The notes: generated by a model not told the origin, from the sequence alone. DNA of 41,811 nucleotides from an uncultured Mycoplasmatota bacterium (GCA_947569245.1 CANORV010000004.1:1-41811), one strand, 5' to 3'. Shown: positions 17,205 through 25,551, counted from the first letter of the stretch. Numbers and translations are program-made.

Positions 17205-17639
17205 ATGAGCATAAAAAAATTAAAAAAAGAAGAATTGGAACTATTATCAAATAAAGATATTACAAATATATTACTAGAAGAAAAAGGAAAACAAAATACA
17301 GCTAAATTATTCAAAAAAATAATTGAGTTATTAGAATTACCAGAAGAAACTTTTGATAAAAAAATCGGTGATTATTATACCTCATTAACAACAGACAAAA
17401 GATTTATTCTTTTAGAGGATGGAACATGGGATTTAAGAAGTCGTTATACGTCTGATAAAATTATTAAAGTTATCGAAGAAGATGATGATGAAGAAGAAAT
17501 CGAAGTAGAAAAGGAAGAAGAAGCTGAAGAAGTAGATGACTTTGATTCAACAGATGACGAAGAAGATTTAAGTGATACCGATGATGATTTAAAAGATTTA
17601 GTAGTACTTGATGAAGATGAACTAGAGTTAGAACAATAA
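17205..17639 (+). CDS. rpoE: RNA polymerase delta subunit
   Basis: Delta is the Gram-positive RNA polymerase subunit that speeds recycling and makes initiation sensitive to nucleotide levels. The N-terminal winged-helix HARE-HTH domain covers about residues 1-90 (LFKKIIELLELPEETFDKKIGDYY then FILLEDGTWDLRSRY). The rest is the typical disordered acidic tail, a run of Asp and Glu. Length 144 is usual. It lies between argS and prfA; a start-proximal AAGGAGG is present. Confidence 0.95.
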   Translation: MSIKKLKKEELELLSNKDITNILLEEKGKQNTAKLFKKIIELLELPEETFDKKIGDYYTSLTTDKRFILLEDGTWDLRSRYTSDKIIKVIEEDDDEEEIEVEKEEEAEEVDDFDSTDDEEDLSDTDDDLKDLVVLDEDELELEQ

Positions 17640-17650
17640 TTCTAGTTTTT
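17621..17650 (+). terminator. weak terminator after rpoE
   Basis: ACTAGA (17621-17626) pairs with TCTAGT (17641-17646) followed by TTTT. The stem is only 6 bp with a 14-nt loop, so efficiency is doubtful. Confidence 0.4.
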
Positions 17651-17671
17651 GTATATAACTAAGGAAAATTA

Positions 17672-17680
17672 TGTTATAAT
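17672..17680 (+). promoter_or_regulatory. extended -10 promoter of prfA-prmC
   Basis: TG-T-TATAAT (17672-17680) lies 28 bp before prfA, in the gap after rpoE. Confidence 0.55.
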
Positions 17681-17708
17681 AAACATGCTTATGAAAGGGT
17701 GATTATCA

Positions 17709-18767
17709 ATGACTGAAAGACTTGAAGCTATCGAAAAAAGATATAATGAATTATCGTTAGAATTAACTAAACCAGAAGTTTTAAGTGATATAAAAAAAAC
17801 TAGAGAATTATCAAAAGAAAGCAGTGAACTTGAAGATACTGTTATTTGCTATAAGAAATACAAACAAGTTTTAGAAGATATATTATCAGCAAAAGAAATG
17901 ACAAAGGATATGGAACTTATGGAATTTGCTAAAGAAGAACTTCTAACACTAGAAGAAAAAAAATTAGCACTTGAAAAAGAATTAGAAGTGTTATTAATAC
18001 CAAAAGATCCAAATGATGGTAAAAATGTAATTGTTGAAATAAGGGGAGCAGCAGGTGGAGATGAAGCAAATATTTTTGCTGGAGATTTATACCGTATGTA
18101 TTCAAGATATGCCGAAAAGCAGGGATTTAAAACGGAAATACTTAACAGTGTTGATGGAGAAGCTGGAGGTTTCTCACAAATAGAATTTATGGTAAAAGGT
18201 AAAAATGTATATTCAAAGTTAAAATATGAAAGTGGTTCACACAGAGTACAACGTGTACCAGCAACAGAGTCACAGGGAAGAATTCAAACATCTACTGCAA
18301 CTGTATTAGTAATGCCAGAAGCAGAGGATGTCAACATTGAAATAAACCCATCTGATTTAAGAATTGATATTTACCGTTCAAGTGGCTGCGGAGGACAAGG
18401 AGTAAATACTACTGACTCAGCAGTTCGTATAACACACTTGCCAACAAATACTGTAGTAACCTGTCAAAATGAAAGAAGCCAAATTCAAAATAAAGAACAA
18501 GCAATGAAAGTATTAAAAGCTCGTCTTTATGAACAAGAATTACAAAAGCAAGAAGAAGCATTAGGAACAGAAAGAAGAAACAAAATAGGAACCGGAGATC
18601 GTGCTGAAAAAATTAGAACATATAATTATCCACAAAATAGAGTTACAGATCACAGAATAAGTTATTCAAGTAATAACTTAGATAGGATTATGAATGGTGC
18701 TATCGATGAAGTAATTGAGGCATTAATAACAGAAGATCAAAAAAGAAAATTAGCAGGTGAAAAATAA
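17709..18767 (+). CDS. prfA: peptide chain release factor 1
   Basis: RF1 releases peptides at UAA and UAG. The codon-recognition domain carries the PAT motif (VPATESQGRIQTSTA, about 184-198), which separates it from RF2. The GGQ catalytic motif is in SSGCGGQGVNTTDSA (about 224-238). The Gln of GGQ is the substrate of PrmC, encoded immediately downstream with a 1-bp overlap. Length 352 is normal. Confidence 0.97.
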   Translation: MTERLEAIEKRYNELSLELTKPEVLSDIKKTRELSKESSELEDTVICYKKYKQVLEDILSAKEMTKDMELMEFAKEELLTLEEKKLALEKELEVLLIPKDPNDGKNVIVEIRGAAGGDEANIFAGDLYRMYSRYAEKQGFKTEILNSVDGEAGGFSQIEFMVKGKNVYSKLKYESGSHRVQRVPATESQGRIQTSTATVLVMPEAEDVNIEINPSDLRIDIYRSSGCGGQGVNTTDSAVRITHLPTNTVVTCQNERSQIQNKEQAMKVLKARLYEQELQKQEEALGTERRNKIGTGDRAEKIRTYNYPQNRVTDHRISYSSNNLDRIMNGAIDEVIEALITEDQKRKLAGEK

Positions 18768-19597
18768 TGACAGTAGAGGAATTGATTGTTTTTGGTAAAG
18801 AAAATATTCATTCAATACATGCTAAAATATTATTAGCAGACTTACTAGGAATCAATCAATTAGAATTAATAAATCACTTAGATGAAACAGTTTCTCAAGA
18901 ACTTGCTGATACATATAAAAAAAGAATAAAAATGTTACATGATAATAAACCAATCCAGTATATTATGGAAAATGTTAATTTTTATGGTAATAAGTTTTAT
19001 GTTAATGAAGATGTTTTAATTCCTCGTTTTGAAACAGAAGAATTAGTCGAAAACACCATAAATTTATTAAATGAACATTTTAAAGATGAACCTTTAAATA
19101 TAATTGACTTAGGTTGTGGAAGTGGAGTAATCGGTTTAACACTTAAGCAAAAAATACCAAAAAGTAATGTTACTCTTGTCGATATAAGTAATAAAGCCTT
19201 AGAAATAGCTAGAAAAAATAGTAGAGACCTTAATTTACCAGTTGAAATAATTAATAGCAATTTTCTTGATGGAATTACTGATAAATATCACTGTATAATA
19301 TCTAATCCACCTTATATAAAGTTAGATGAAAAAATAGATACAATTGTTAAAGAAAATGAGCCACATATTGCTTTATATGGTGGAAAAGATGGACTTGATT
19401 GTTACCGACAGATATTTAAAAATATAAAAAATAATCTAAAATCAAAATATTTAATAGCCCTAGAAATAGGAATGACCCAAAAAGACGACATAATTAAAAT
19501 AATTAATGAAAATCTTAAAGATAATAAAACTATAATTGCAAAAAAAGATTTGCAAGGTCGAGATAGAATGATTTTTGTCATAAAAAATACTGAATAG
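18767..19597 (+). CDS. prmC: release factor glutamine N5-methyltransferase
   Basis: Methylates the GGQ glutamine of release factors with S-adenosylmethionine. SAM motif I is IIDLGCGSGVIGL (about 108-120) and the substrate-binding NPPY is in ISNPPYIKLDE (about 178-188). The N-terminal helical domain includes KPIQYIMENVNFYG. Length 276 is normal. Overlaps prfA (TAATG), which indicates translational coupling. Confidence 0.95.
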   Translation: MTVEELIVFGKENIHSIHAKILLADLLGINQLELINHLDETVSQELADTYKKRIKMLHDNKPIQYIMENVNFYGNKFYVNEDVLIPRFETEELVENTINLLNEHFKDEPLNIIDLGCGSGVIGLTLKQKIPKSNVTLVDISNKALEIARKNSRDLNLPVEIINSNFLDGITDKYHCIISNPPYIKLDEKIDTIVKENEPHIALYGGKDGLDCYRQIFKNIKNNLKSKYLIALEIGMTQKDDIIKIINENLKDNKTIIAKKDLQGRDRMIFVIKNTE

Positions 19598-19603
19598 ATA
19601 TTA

Positions 19604-19642
19604 AAACAACCACTCACTATTATAATAGAAAGGTGGTTGTTT
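19604..19642 (+). promoter_or_regulatory. hairpin covering the spoIIR ribosome binding site
   Basis: AAACAACCAC (19604-19613) pairs perfectly over 10 bp with GTGGTTGTTT (19633-19642). The right arm includes the 3' half of the Shine-Dalgarno AAAGGTGG and ends 3 nt before the TTG start. It may attenuate spoIIR translation or act as a weak terminator after prmC; a real T-tract is missing. Confidence 0.5.
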
Positions 19643-19645
19643 AAA

Positions 19646-20164
19646 TTGAAAAAATTTATCTTCCTAATAGCATTTTTATTAATGATTGTTTTAATAGATA
19701 CAAAAGAGAAAGAAGTACTAATCAGTGAAGAATCTCTAAGATTTCGAGTAATTGCAAATAGTGATAGTAAAATAGATCAGGAAATAAAAGAAGAAGTAGC
19801 TAAAAATTTAGAGCCACTTATTACAAGTATTCCAAGTAGTAATTTAACTGAATCAGTTGAATACTTAAATAATAAAATGAATCAAATTAATAAAAATATA
19901 ACTACAACACTTGAAAAACTAAAAGTAGAAACAAAGTATAATGTAAACTTAGGACACAACTATTTTCCAGAGAAAGTATATAAAGGTGTAAAATATAAAG
20001 AAGGAAATTATGAATCATTAGTTGTAACATTAGGAGAAGGAAAAGGAAAAAACTGGTGGTGTGTTTTATATCCGCCACTATGTAATTTAGAAAAAGATCA
20101 AAAATCTGATATTAACGATGCTGAATACAGATTATATATAAAAGAAATATTAAATAAATATTAA
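19646..20164 (+). CDS. spoIIR: stage II sporulation protein R
   Basis: A protein secreted from the forespore that triggers SpoIIGA to activate pro-sigma-E in the mother cell. An N-terminal signal/anchor (KKFIFLIAFLLMIVLI) is followed by the family motif LRFRVIANSDSKIDQEIK and, near the end, GKGKNWWCVLYPPLCN. About 172 aa, slightly short but complete. TTG 19646 is chosen: AAAGGTGG lies 9 nt upstream, while the in-frame TTG at 19637 falls on the Shine-Dalgarno. prfA-prmC-spoIIR is the B. subtilis order. Confidence 0.93.
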   Translation: MKKFIFLIAFLLMIVLIDTKEKEVLISEESLRFRVIANSDSKIDQEIKEEVAKNLEPLITSIPSSNLTESVEYLNNKMNQINKNITTTLEKLKVETKYNVNLGHNYFPEKVYKGVKYKEGNYESLVVTLGEGKGKNWWCVLYPPLCNLEKDQKSDINDAEYRLYIKEILNKY

Positions 20165-20187
20165 AAAATATTCTAACTAAAACTTTC

Positions 20188-20193
20188 TATAAT
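20188..20193 (+). promoter_or_regulatory. -10 element of the MntP-like gene
   Basis: TATAAT (20188-20193) lies 24 bp before the start codon, downstream of the spoIIR stop. No clear -35. Confidence 0.4.
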
Positions 20194-20216
20194 ATATTTT
20201 TATAGGAGGTCTTTTT

Positions 20217-20747
20217 ATGTCACTGACCATGTCAATTATCATAGGAATAAGTTTAAGTATGGATGCCTTTTCACTAGCTATGATATACGGAACTTTAAAT
20301 TTAAATAAAAAAACAATTAGAACTTTGAGTATTGCAGTAGGTATATTTCACTTTTTTATGCCACAAATTGGTTTTGCTATCGGAAAACTATTATTAAATG
20401 TGATAGAAATAGATCCAGATATTTTAGTAGGGCTAATATTTTTATTTATATCTCTTCAAATGATTTTTTCTGTCTTTAAGGATGAAGAAATAACTGCTCT
20501 AAAAAGTATATTTTCAATCATCTTATTTTCTTTTACTGTCAGTATAGATAGTTTTTCTGTTGGCTTCGGTTTATCAGGATTAGTAGATAGTATATATCTA
20601 CAAGGAATAATTTTCTCATTAATAAGTGCCTTCTTTACTTTTTTAGGATTAAATCTAGGAACAAAACTTGCATCCAAATTTGGGAATATTACTACATTAA
20701 TTGGAAGTATACTTCTGTTTTTTATAAGTTTAGATTACTTATTTTAA
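20217..20747 (+). CDS. MntP-like manganese efflux pump / YtaF-type membrane protein
   Basis: A 176-residue, six-helix membrane protein with two similar halves, each with an Asp-containing helix: ISLSMDAFSLAM near the start and FTVSIDSFSVGFGL around residue 105. This is the MntP/YtaF fold. In B. subtilis mntP (ywlD) lies just downstream of spoIIR, which favours MntP; the sporulation protein YtaF belongs to the same superfamily and cannot be excluded. Strong TAGGAGGT binding site. A hairpin terminator follows. Confidence 0.8.
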   Translation: MSLTMSIIIGISLSMDAFSLAMIYGTLNLNKKTIRTLSIAVGIFHFFMPQIGFAIGKLLLNVIEIDPDILVGLIFLFISLQMIFSVFKDEEITALKSIFSIILFSFTVSIDSFSVGFGLSGLVDSIYLQGIIFSLISAFFTFLGLNLGTKLASKFGNITTLIGSILLFFISLDYLF

Positions 20748-20767
20748 GCTTTAAGCACGTTATAGAT

Positions 20768-20798
20768 AAAGAAACTTTACATATGTTTCTTTTTATTA
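20768..20798 (+). terminator. terminator of the MntP-like gene
   Basis: AAAGAAAC (20768-20775) pairs with GTTTCTTT (20785-20792) and is followed by TTATT. Confidence 0.75.
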
Positions 20799-20831
20799 TG
20801 TAAAAAGATTTTAAAATTATTAAAAATATAC

Positions 20832-20837
20832 TATAAT
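20832..20837 (+). promoter_or_regulatory. -10 element of the aldolase gene
   Basis: TATAAT (20832-20837) lies 16 bp before the chosen start codon. It also argues against the in-frame TTG at 20842, which would lie at the transcription start. Confidence 0.45.
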
Positions 20838-20853
20838 TAAATTGGGTGATATA

Positions 20854-21696
20854 ATGCTAGTAAATAGTAAGGAAATGTTATTAAAAGCAAAAAAAGAACA
20901 CTATGCAGTACCACATTTTAATATTAATAATTTAGAATGGACTAAGTATATTTTAGAAGAAATGCAGCATTTACAAAAACCAGTAATCTTAGGAGTAAGT
21001 GAAGGTGCCATTAAATATATGGGTGGCTATACTGTTGTATCAAGTATGGTAAAAGCCTTACTACAAGATTTAAATATAACAATAGATGTTTGCTTACATC
21101 TTGATCATGGTTCATCAATTGAATCATGTAAAAAGGCAGTAGATGCAGGCTTTACATCAGTTATGATTGATGCTTCAAAATATAATTTAGAAGAAAATAT
21201 AAAAATTACTAAAGAAGTAGTAGATTATGCTCATTTAAAAGATGTTACAGTAGAAGCTGAAATTGGTCATATTGGTGGTTCAGAAGATGGTGTTTCAGGA
21301 AATAATACTAATGCAAAATTAGAAGAATGCATATATCTAGTAGAAAAGACTAATATTGATTCTCTTTCACCAGCACTAGGAAGTGTTCATGGTTTATACA
21401 AGGGCCAACCCAATTTAGATTTTAAAACAATGAAAGAAATAAATGAAAGTATAAAAATTCCTCTAGTATTACATGGAGGTACAGGAATACCTGATTATCA
21501 ATTACAAAAGGCTATAGAATGTGGAATTAGCAAAATAAATATCAATACAGAGCTCCAAATAGCTTGGCATAATGATATAAAACAATTTATTTTAAAAAAT
21601 GAAAATATTTATGACCCAAGAAAAGTAATATCTAGCGGAGAAAATAAAATAAAAGAGACAATAGATAACAAGGTCAAAGAATTTAAAACAAAATAG
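20854..21696 (+). CDS. fba: class II fructose-bisphosphate aldolase
   Basis: Zinc-dependent aldolase of glycolysis, splitting fructose-1,6-bisphosphate into two triose phosphates. The zinc ligand and catalytic motifs are CLHLDHGSS (about 80-88), EAEIGHIGGSEDG (about 132-144), SVHGLYKGQPNLDF, and VLHGGTGIPD (about 204-213). About 280 aa, normal. ATG 20854 follows GGGTGAT at the proper distance. Tagatose-bisphosphate aldolases share these motifs, but a single copy beside murA and rpmE, as in B. subtilis, supports the glycolytic enzyme. Confidence 0.93.
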   Translation: MLVNSKEMLLKAKKEHYAVPHFNINNLEWTKYILEEMQHLQKPVILGVSEGAIKYMGGYTVVSSMVKALLQDLNITIDVCLHLDHGSSIESCKKAVDAGFTSVMIDASKYNLEENIKITKEVVDYAHLKDVTVEAEIGHIGGSEDGVSGNNTNAKLEECIYLVEKTNIDSLSPALGSVHGLYKGQPNLDFKTMKEINESIKIPLVLHGGTGIPDYQLQKAIECGISKININTELQIAWHNDIKQFILKNENIYDPRKVISSGENKIKETIDNKVKEFKTK

Positions 21697-21747
21697 ACAC
21701 CTAAATAAAACTAATTAATAAAATATAATATAAAATCGGAGGTAAAT

Positions 21748-23004
21748 ATGAAAGTATTAGAAATAACCGGAGGGCACAAACTAACTGGTACAATAAGGAT
21801 AAGTGGTGCCAAAAATTCATCAGTAGCACTAATACCAGCAGCAATACTAGCAGATGATGAAGTAACAATTTGCAATGTTCCAGAAATAACAGATACAGAT
21901 GTCTTAACAGAAACATTAGAATACTTAGGTGCAGAAGTAAAAAGAGCAAGTGAAAGTATTGTAATAAATCCAAGTACAATTAATAATAAGGAAATTCCAG
22001 AAAGTATTTCTAAAAAATTACGAGCTTCATATTATTTTATGGGAGCATTATTAGGAAAATACAAACACGTAGAAATGTATTTTCCAGGTGGTTGTTCTAT
22101 TGGAGCAAGACCAATCGATCAAACTTTAAAGGGATTTAGAGCCTTAGGAGCAGAAGTAATAGAAGAGGACAATCGTTATACGATAGATGCCAAAGAATTA
22201 GTAGGCTCTCATGTATATTTGGATATGCCAAGTGTTGGAGCAACTATAAATACAATGTTAGTTGCTGTAAAAGCAATCGGGGAGACAATCATAGAAAATG
22301 CTGCAAAAGAACCAGAAATAGTTAATATAGCAACATTTCTAAATAGTATGGGAGCTAAAATTACTGGTGCTGGAACAAGTGAAATTAAAATTAAGGGAGT
22401 AAAACAGTTACATGGTTGTTATACAGAAGTAATACCTGATAGAATAGAAGCAGGTACTTACATAATAGCAGGAGCTTTAGCAGGAGAAAACTTAAAAATA
22501 GATAATATTATTCCAGAACATGTCGAAATGTTAATCTTGAAACTTAAAGAAATGAAAGTTCCTATTGAAGTTGGTCAAGATTATGTAATAATTTCAAAGA
22601 AAAATCATACTAGGCCAGTAAACATAAAAACTCAAGGATATCCTGGTTTTGCAACAGATTTACAACAACCTATAACAGTAATGCTAACACAATGTGAAGG
22701 AACTAGTATTTTAGAAGAAACAATCTATGAAAATCGTTTTCAAAATGTTCCATATTTAAATAAAATGCAGGCAAATATTGAAATTGATGAAAGAAAAATT
22801 ATCATTAAAGGAAAAACACCACTTAAAGCAACAGAAGTTGTAGCAACGGACCTAAGAGCTGGAGCTTGTCTTGTTTTGGCAGGCTTAGTAGCAGAAGGAA
22901 CAACTAAAATTTCAAATGTTGAACATGTTCTAAGAGGATATGAAAATATTGTAGAAAAATTAACAAGTATAGGTGCTAAAATCAAGTTAACTGAAATAAA
23001 CTAA
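21748..23004 (+). CDS. murA: UDP-N-acetylglucosamine 1-carboxyvinyltransferase
   Basis: First committed step of peptidoglycan synthesis: transfer of enolpyruvate from PEP to UDP-GlcNAc. The catalytic cysteine, target of fosfomycin, is present in GGCSIGARPIDQT around residue 115. Other marks are RISGAKNSSVALIPA at the N-terminus, YPGFATDLQQP, and LRAGACLVLAGL. Length 418 is normal. Near fba and rpmE it matches the position of B. subtilis murAB (murZ). Followed by its own terminator. Confidence 0.96.
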   Translation: MKVLEITGGHKLTGTIRISGAKNSSVALIPAAILADDEVTICNVPEITDTDVLTETLEYLGAEVKRASESIVINPSTINNKEIPESISKKLRASYYFMGALLGKYKHVEMYFPGGCSIGARPIDQTLKGFRALGAEVIEEDNRYTIDAKELVGSHVYLDMPSVGATINTMLVAVKAIGETIIENAAKEPEIVNIATFLNSMGAKITGAGTSEIKIKGVKQLHGCYTEVIPDRIEAGTYIIAGALAGENLKIDNIIPEHVEMLILKLKEMKVPIEVGQDYVIISKKNHTRPVNIKTQGYPGFATDLQQPITVMLTQCEGTSILEETIYENRFQNVPYLNKMQANIEIDERKIIIKGKTPLKATEVVATDLRAGACLVLAGLVAEGTTKISNVEHVLRGYENIVEKLTSIGAKIKLTEIN

Positions 23005-23029
23005 AAATAGAGTAATCTCTATTTTTTTG
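23003..23029 (+). terminator. terminator of murA
   Basis: AAATAGAG and CTCTATTT pair around TAAT, followed by a T run. The hairpin starts at the stop codon. Confidence 0.85.
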
Positions 23030-23048
23030 TTCTAAGGAGGAGTAGGTT

Positions 23049-23795
23049 ATGAGATTTAAAAAGACAATAGTGTTATCTATGATAATTTTGAGCGTTGTAG
23101 TAATCTATAATTGTTTTAGGCCACAAAAAGAATACTATGTTTCTTTAGGTGATTCAGTTGCTCGTGGAATTAACTCATATGGTGAAGATAGTTATGGATA
23201 TACTGACTATTTAAAAGATTATTTAAGGGATAAAAATAAATTAAAACAATATGTTGATTTTTCAGTCAGTGGTTATAAAACAGAAGATATTTTAGAAGAC
23301 TTATCTGAAAATAAAAAGGTTAAAAAAAATAATAAAGAGTACAATATTAAAAGTGCTTTAAGAGAATCGACCTTAGTAACAATATCTATAGGTGCTAATG
23401 ATTTTATGCATGAAATTGATATCAATAACTTATCTTTTACTGATATAACACCATATAAAAAAACTATAGTAAAAATCATTCCAAATATAAATAAAACGTT
23501 AAAAGAAATAAGAAAATATGCAAAGAATAAAGTTATAGTAGTAGGATATTATAATCCAATACCTTTTCTATTTAATACAAATGAAAAAGAAATGGATGAA
23601 TTATTTGCTTTTGTTGATGAAGAGTATCGAAAAATAGCCAGCAACAACAATATGGAATATATAAGTATGTATGAAACATTTAAAAATCATGGTGAATTTT
23701 TACCAAATCCGATGAATATTCATCCAAATTCCAGTGGATATAAGGCAATATTTAATAGTATAAGAAAAAATTTAGAAAAAAAGAGTGAAAAATAG
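23049..23795 (+). CDS. SGNH/GDSL-type hydrolase, membrane-anchored or secreted
   Basis: A serine esterase/lipase fold. N-terminal hydrophobic segment (TIVLSMIILSVVVIYNCF) suggests export or anchoring. Block I has the catalytic Ser in VSLGDSVARG (about 32-41), block III the Asn in SIGANDFMHE (about 115-124), and block V the Asp/His region in NPMNIHPNSSGY. Length 248. The natural substrate is unknown; wall-associated esterases of this type deacylate polymers or lipids. TAAGGAGG precedes the start. Confidence 0.88.
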   Translation: MRFKKTIVLSMIILSVVVIYNCFRPQKEYYVSLGDSVARGINSYGEDSYGYTDYLKDYLRDKNKLKQYVDFSVSGYKTEDILEDLSENKKVKKNNKEYNIKSALRESTLVTISIGANDFMHEIDINNLSFTDITPYKKTIVKIIPNINKTLKEIRKYAKNKVIVVGYYNPIPFLFNTNEKEMDELFAFVDEEYRKIASNNNMEYISMYETFKNHGEFLPNPMNIHPNSSGYKAIFNSIRKNLEKKSEK

Positions 23796-23824
23796 TTGAA
23801 ATATCCTTATTTACTTGCTATAAT
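23796..23824 (+). promoter_or_regulatory. promoter of rpmE
   Basis: TTGAAA (23796-23801), 17 bp, TATAAT (23819-23824), with TG-C directly before the -10. It overlaps the 3' end and stop of the SGNH gene. A leader of about 77 nt precedes rpmE and could hold an L31 leader element, which I could not establish. Confidence 0.75.
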
Positions 23825-23907
23825 AGGTTAGCAAATGAATTACTATGGTATTAAAAATTATCATGGCGAAAACAAAAAGGCAAAATACAAAACAGGAGGA
23901 GTTAAAA

Positions 23908-24123
23908 ATGAAAAAAGGAATCCATCCAGAATACAAAGAATGTAAAGTTGTATGTGCTTGCGGAGAAACTTTTACTACAATGTCAACAAAAGAAGAAATC
24001 GACGTTGAAGTTTGTTCAAAATGTCACCCATTCTATACAGGAAAACAAAATAGAGCATCTAAAACAGGACGAGTAGATAAGTTTAATAAGAAATATGGAT
24101 TTGATGAAAAAACTGCTGCATAG
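23908..24123 (+). CDS. rpmE: 50S ribosomal protein bL31 (zinc-binding type)
   Basis: L31 bridges the two subunits. The 71-residue protein begins [19 protein letters not shown] and continues [15 protein letters not shown]; the CxC and CxxC cysteines make it the zinc-containing (C+) form. ATG 23908 is preceded by AGGAGGAG at ideal spacing; in-frame upstream starts lack a binding site and lengthen the protein beyond the family. Followed by a terminator. Confidence 0.95.
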   Translation: MKKGIHPEYKECKVVCACGETFTTMSTKEEIDVEVCSKCHPFYTGKQNRASKTGRVDKFNKKYGFDEKTAA

Positions 24124-24136
24124 TAGTTTTTTTTCA
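24107..24136 (+). terminator. terminator of rpmE
   Basis: AAAACTGCT pairs with AGTAGTTTT (one G-U pair) and a T8 tract follows; the left arm is within the last codons. Confidence 0.75.
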
Positions 24137-24175
24137 TATAATTAAATGATATAATTATAATGAGGAGGAATTAAA

Positions 24176-24772
24176 ATGAGTAAGTTAAAAATTGATTCTA
24201 AAATACTTGCAGTATTATTGCTAGTAGGAATGTTTGCTGGATGGCAGTATCTGTTATTAGCATCTGGTTTTGCCTTAATAGTAGCTCACGATGATGAGAA
24301 AGTGATGGATATTTTAAAAAAGGTTGTTATATTATTAGCAAGCATTACTCTATTCTTAGCACTATGGAACATTATCTATTCAGGGTATAATTGCTTTGAA
24401 GAAATAATAAAAGGAATATTTGACATTTTACATTCATTTAATGATGAATGGTATATGCCAACTTGGCTTAATAGTTATCTTTTAAATCCATTAAAAATTG
24501 TATTTAAAGTACTAGATAATGTAGTCGATTTATTGGTAATAATTACTAAGTTTACTTTTGTACTAGCAATTATATCATCAAAAAATATGCCTAAAACATT
24601 CAGTAAGATTGAAGAATATGCTAATCTATTTGGAAAGTTTGTTACAGAAAAGGTAACAAAACACAGTCAAAAAGTAGAAGATGCAGAAAAAAATATTAAG
24701 ACTTGCCCAAATTGTGGAAATGAATTAAATAAAACAGCAACTTTCTGCAATAAATGTGGGACTAAGCAATAG
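24176..24772 (+). CDS. membrane protein with C-terminal zinc ribbon
   Basis: I do not recognise a named family. The 198-residue protein has several hydrophobic segments, in residues 10-35, 50-72 and 100-128, then a charged amphipathic stretch. It ends in a zinc ribbon, CPNCGNELNKTATFCNKCGTKQ-like, with two CxxC knuckles 13 residues apart, at the extreme C-terminus. Such ribbons are often fused to membrane proteins of unknown role in Firmicutes. GAGGAGGA precedes the ATG, and a TATAAT at about 24148-24153 may be the -10. Monocistronic, with a good terminator. Confidence 0.7.
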   Translation: MSKLKIDSKILAVLLLVGMFAGWQYLLLASGFALIVAHDDEKVMDILKKVVILLASITLFLALWNIIYSGYNCFEEIIKGIFDILHSFNDEWYMPTWLNSYLLNPLKIVFKVLDNVVDLLVIITKFTFVLAIISSKNMPKTFSKIEEYANLFGKFVTEKVTKHSQKVEDAEKNIKTCPNCGNELNKTATFCNKCGTKQ

Positions 24773-24798
24773 AAAAAGAGGAGAAATCTTCTTTTTTT
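24773..24798 (+). terminator. terminator of the zinc-ribbon membrane protein gene
   Basis: AAAAAGAGGA pairs with TCTTCTTTTT (one G-U) closing a GAAA tetraloop, with two further T. Confidence 0.85.
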
Positions 24799-24830
24799 CA
24801 TATTGTTTACACATTTTTTTTACAAAGTTA

Positions 24831-24839
24831 TGCTATAAT
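24831..24839 (+). promoter_or_regulatory. extended -10 promoter of rpiB
   Basis: TG-C-TATAAT (24831-24839). TTTACA at 24806-24811 is too far for a normal -35. Leader of about 20 nt. Confidence 0.5.
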
Positions 24840-24865
24840 AAAAAAGAAAATAAGAGGTGAAAAAA

Positions 24866-25306
24866 ATGAAAATAGGATTAGCAAGTGATCATAGAGGATA
24901 CAAGCTAAAAACAAAAATACAAAAATATTTAACTAAAAGGGGATACGAAATAGTAGACTTCGGTACTACATCAACTGCCTCAGTTGATTATCCTAACTTT
25001 GGAATACTTCTAGGAGAGGCAGTTAGAGATAAAGAAGTTGAATTAGGCATAGCAATATGTGGAACTGGAATAGGTATATCAATAGCATGTAATAAGGTAG
25101 AGACAGTTCGTTGTGCAAAAGTTGATAATACTAAAGAAGCAAAGCATTGTATAATTGATAATAATGCCAATATAATTGCTTTAAACGGAAGTATGCCAGG
25201 ATATAAAGCTTATGATATTGTTGATGTTATTTTAAGAACAAAATATACAGAAGTAGAACGTCATCAAAGAAGAATAGATCTTATTTCAAAATATGAAAAA
25301 AAGTAG
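24866..25306 (+). CDS. rpiB: ribose-5-phosphate isomerase B
   Basis: RpiB/LacAB sugar-phosphate isomerase, interconverting ribose-5-phosphate and ribulose-5-phosphate in the pentose-phosphate pathway. It starts MKIGLASDHRGYKLK and has the catalytic Cys in AICGTGIGISIACNK (about residue 67). DFGTTSTASVDYPNF is also typical. 146 aa. ATG 24866 has AAGAGGTGA upstream; GTG 24857 lies on that site. In B. subtilis the equivalent ywlF is near mntP and spoIIR. It leads a short run with the DUF1146 gene 12 bp downstream. Confidence 0.93.
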   Translation: MKIGLASDHRGYKLKTKIQKYLTKRGYEIVDFGTTSTASVDYPNFGILLGEAVRDKEVELGIAICGTGIGISIACNKVETVRCAKVDNTKEAKHCIIDNNANIIALNGSMPGYKAYDIVDVILRTKYTEVERHQRRIDLISKYEKK

Positions 25307-25318
25307 GTAATAAAAAAT

Positions 25319-25516
25319 ATGGATGCTAAATTTTTTCTGTATATATTCGTAATACCATTAATACTATGGTCAATTGAGTCAGTAAATATAAATCAAATTT
25401 TTAAAAAAAATAGAGTTATTCAAGCTAGAGTATTTTATTTAATGCTAGCTTTATCTCTTTCATATTTAGTAACCAATTTTGTTTATGATTTCTTTTTAGC
25501 AACAAAATTTGTTTAA
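25319..25516 (+). CDS. DUF1146 (YwzB-like) small membrane protein
   Basis: A 65-residue protein with two hydrophobic helices. The C-terminal ALSLSYLVTNFVYDFF is the DUF1146 signature, and B. subtilis has ywzB in the same region upstream of spoIIQ. Function unknown. The upstream binding site is weak (AGTAGGTAATAAAA), and the gene is probably co-transcribed with rpiB, 12 bp upstream. Confidence 0.85.
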   Translation: MDAKFFLYIFVIPLILWSIESVNINQIFKKNRVIQARVFYLMLALSLSYLVTNFVYDFFLATKFV

Positions 25517-25521
25517 TTTAT

Positions 25522-25551
25522 GTATAATTCCACCAAAAAAAGGTAACAATT
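25522..25551 (+). promoter_or_regulatory. candidate sigma-F promoter of spoIIQ
   Basis: GTATA (25522-25526), exactly 15 bp, then GGTAACAATT (25542-25551) fits the forespore sigma-F/sigma-G pattern (GYATA, 15, GG-nn-A-n-A-h-T). spoIIQ is a classical sigma-F gene in B. subtilis. The site starts 6 bp after the DUF1146 stop. Confidence 0.75.

Noticed and set aside
23831-23907. Upstream in-frame extension of rpmE or a leader peptide
   Set aside because: The extension has no binding site and exceeds the L31 length; the alternative short frame overlaps rpmE out of frame with no supporting signal.
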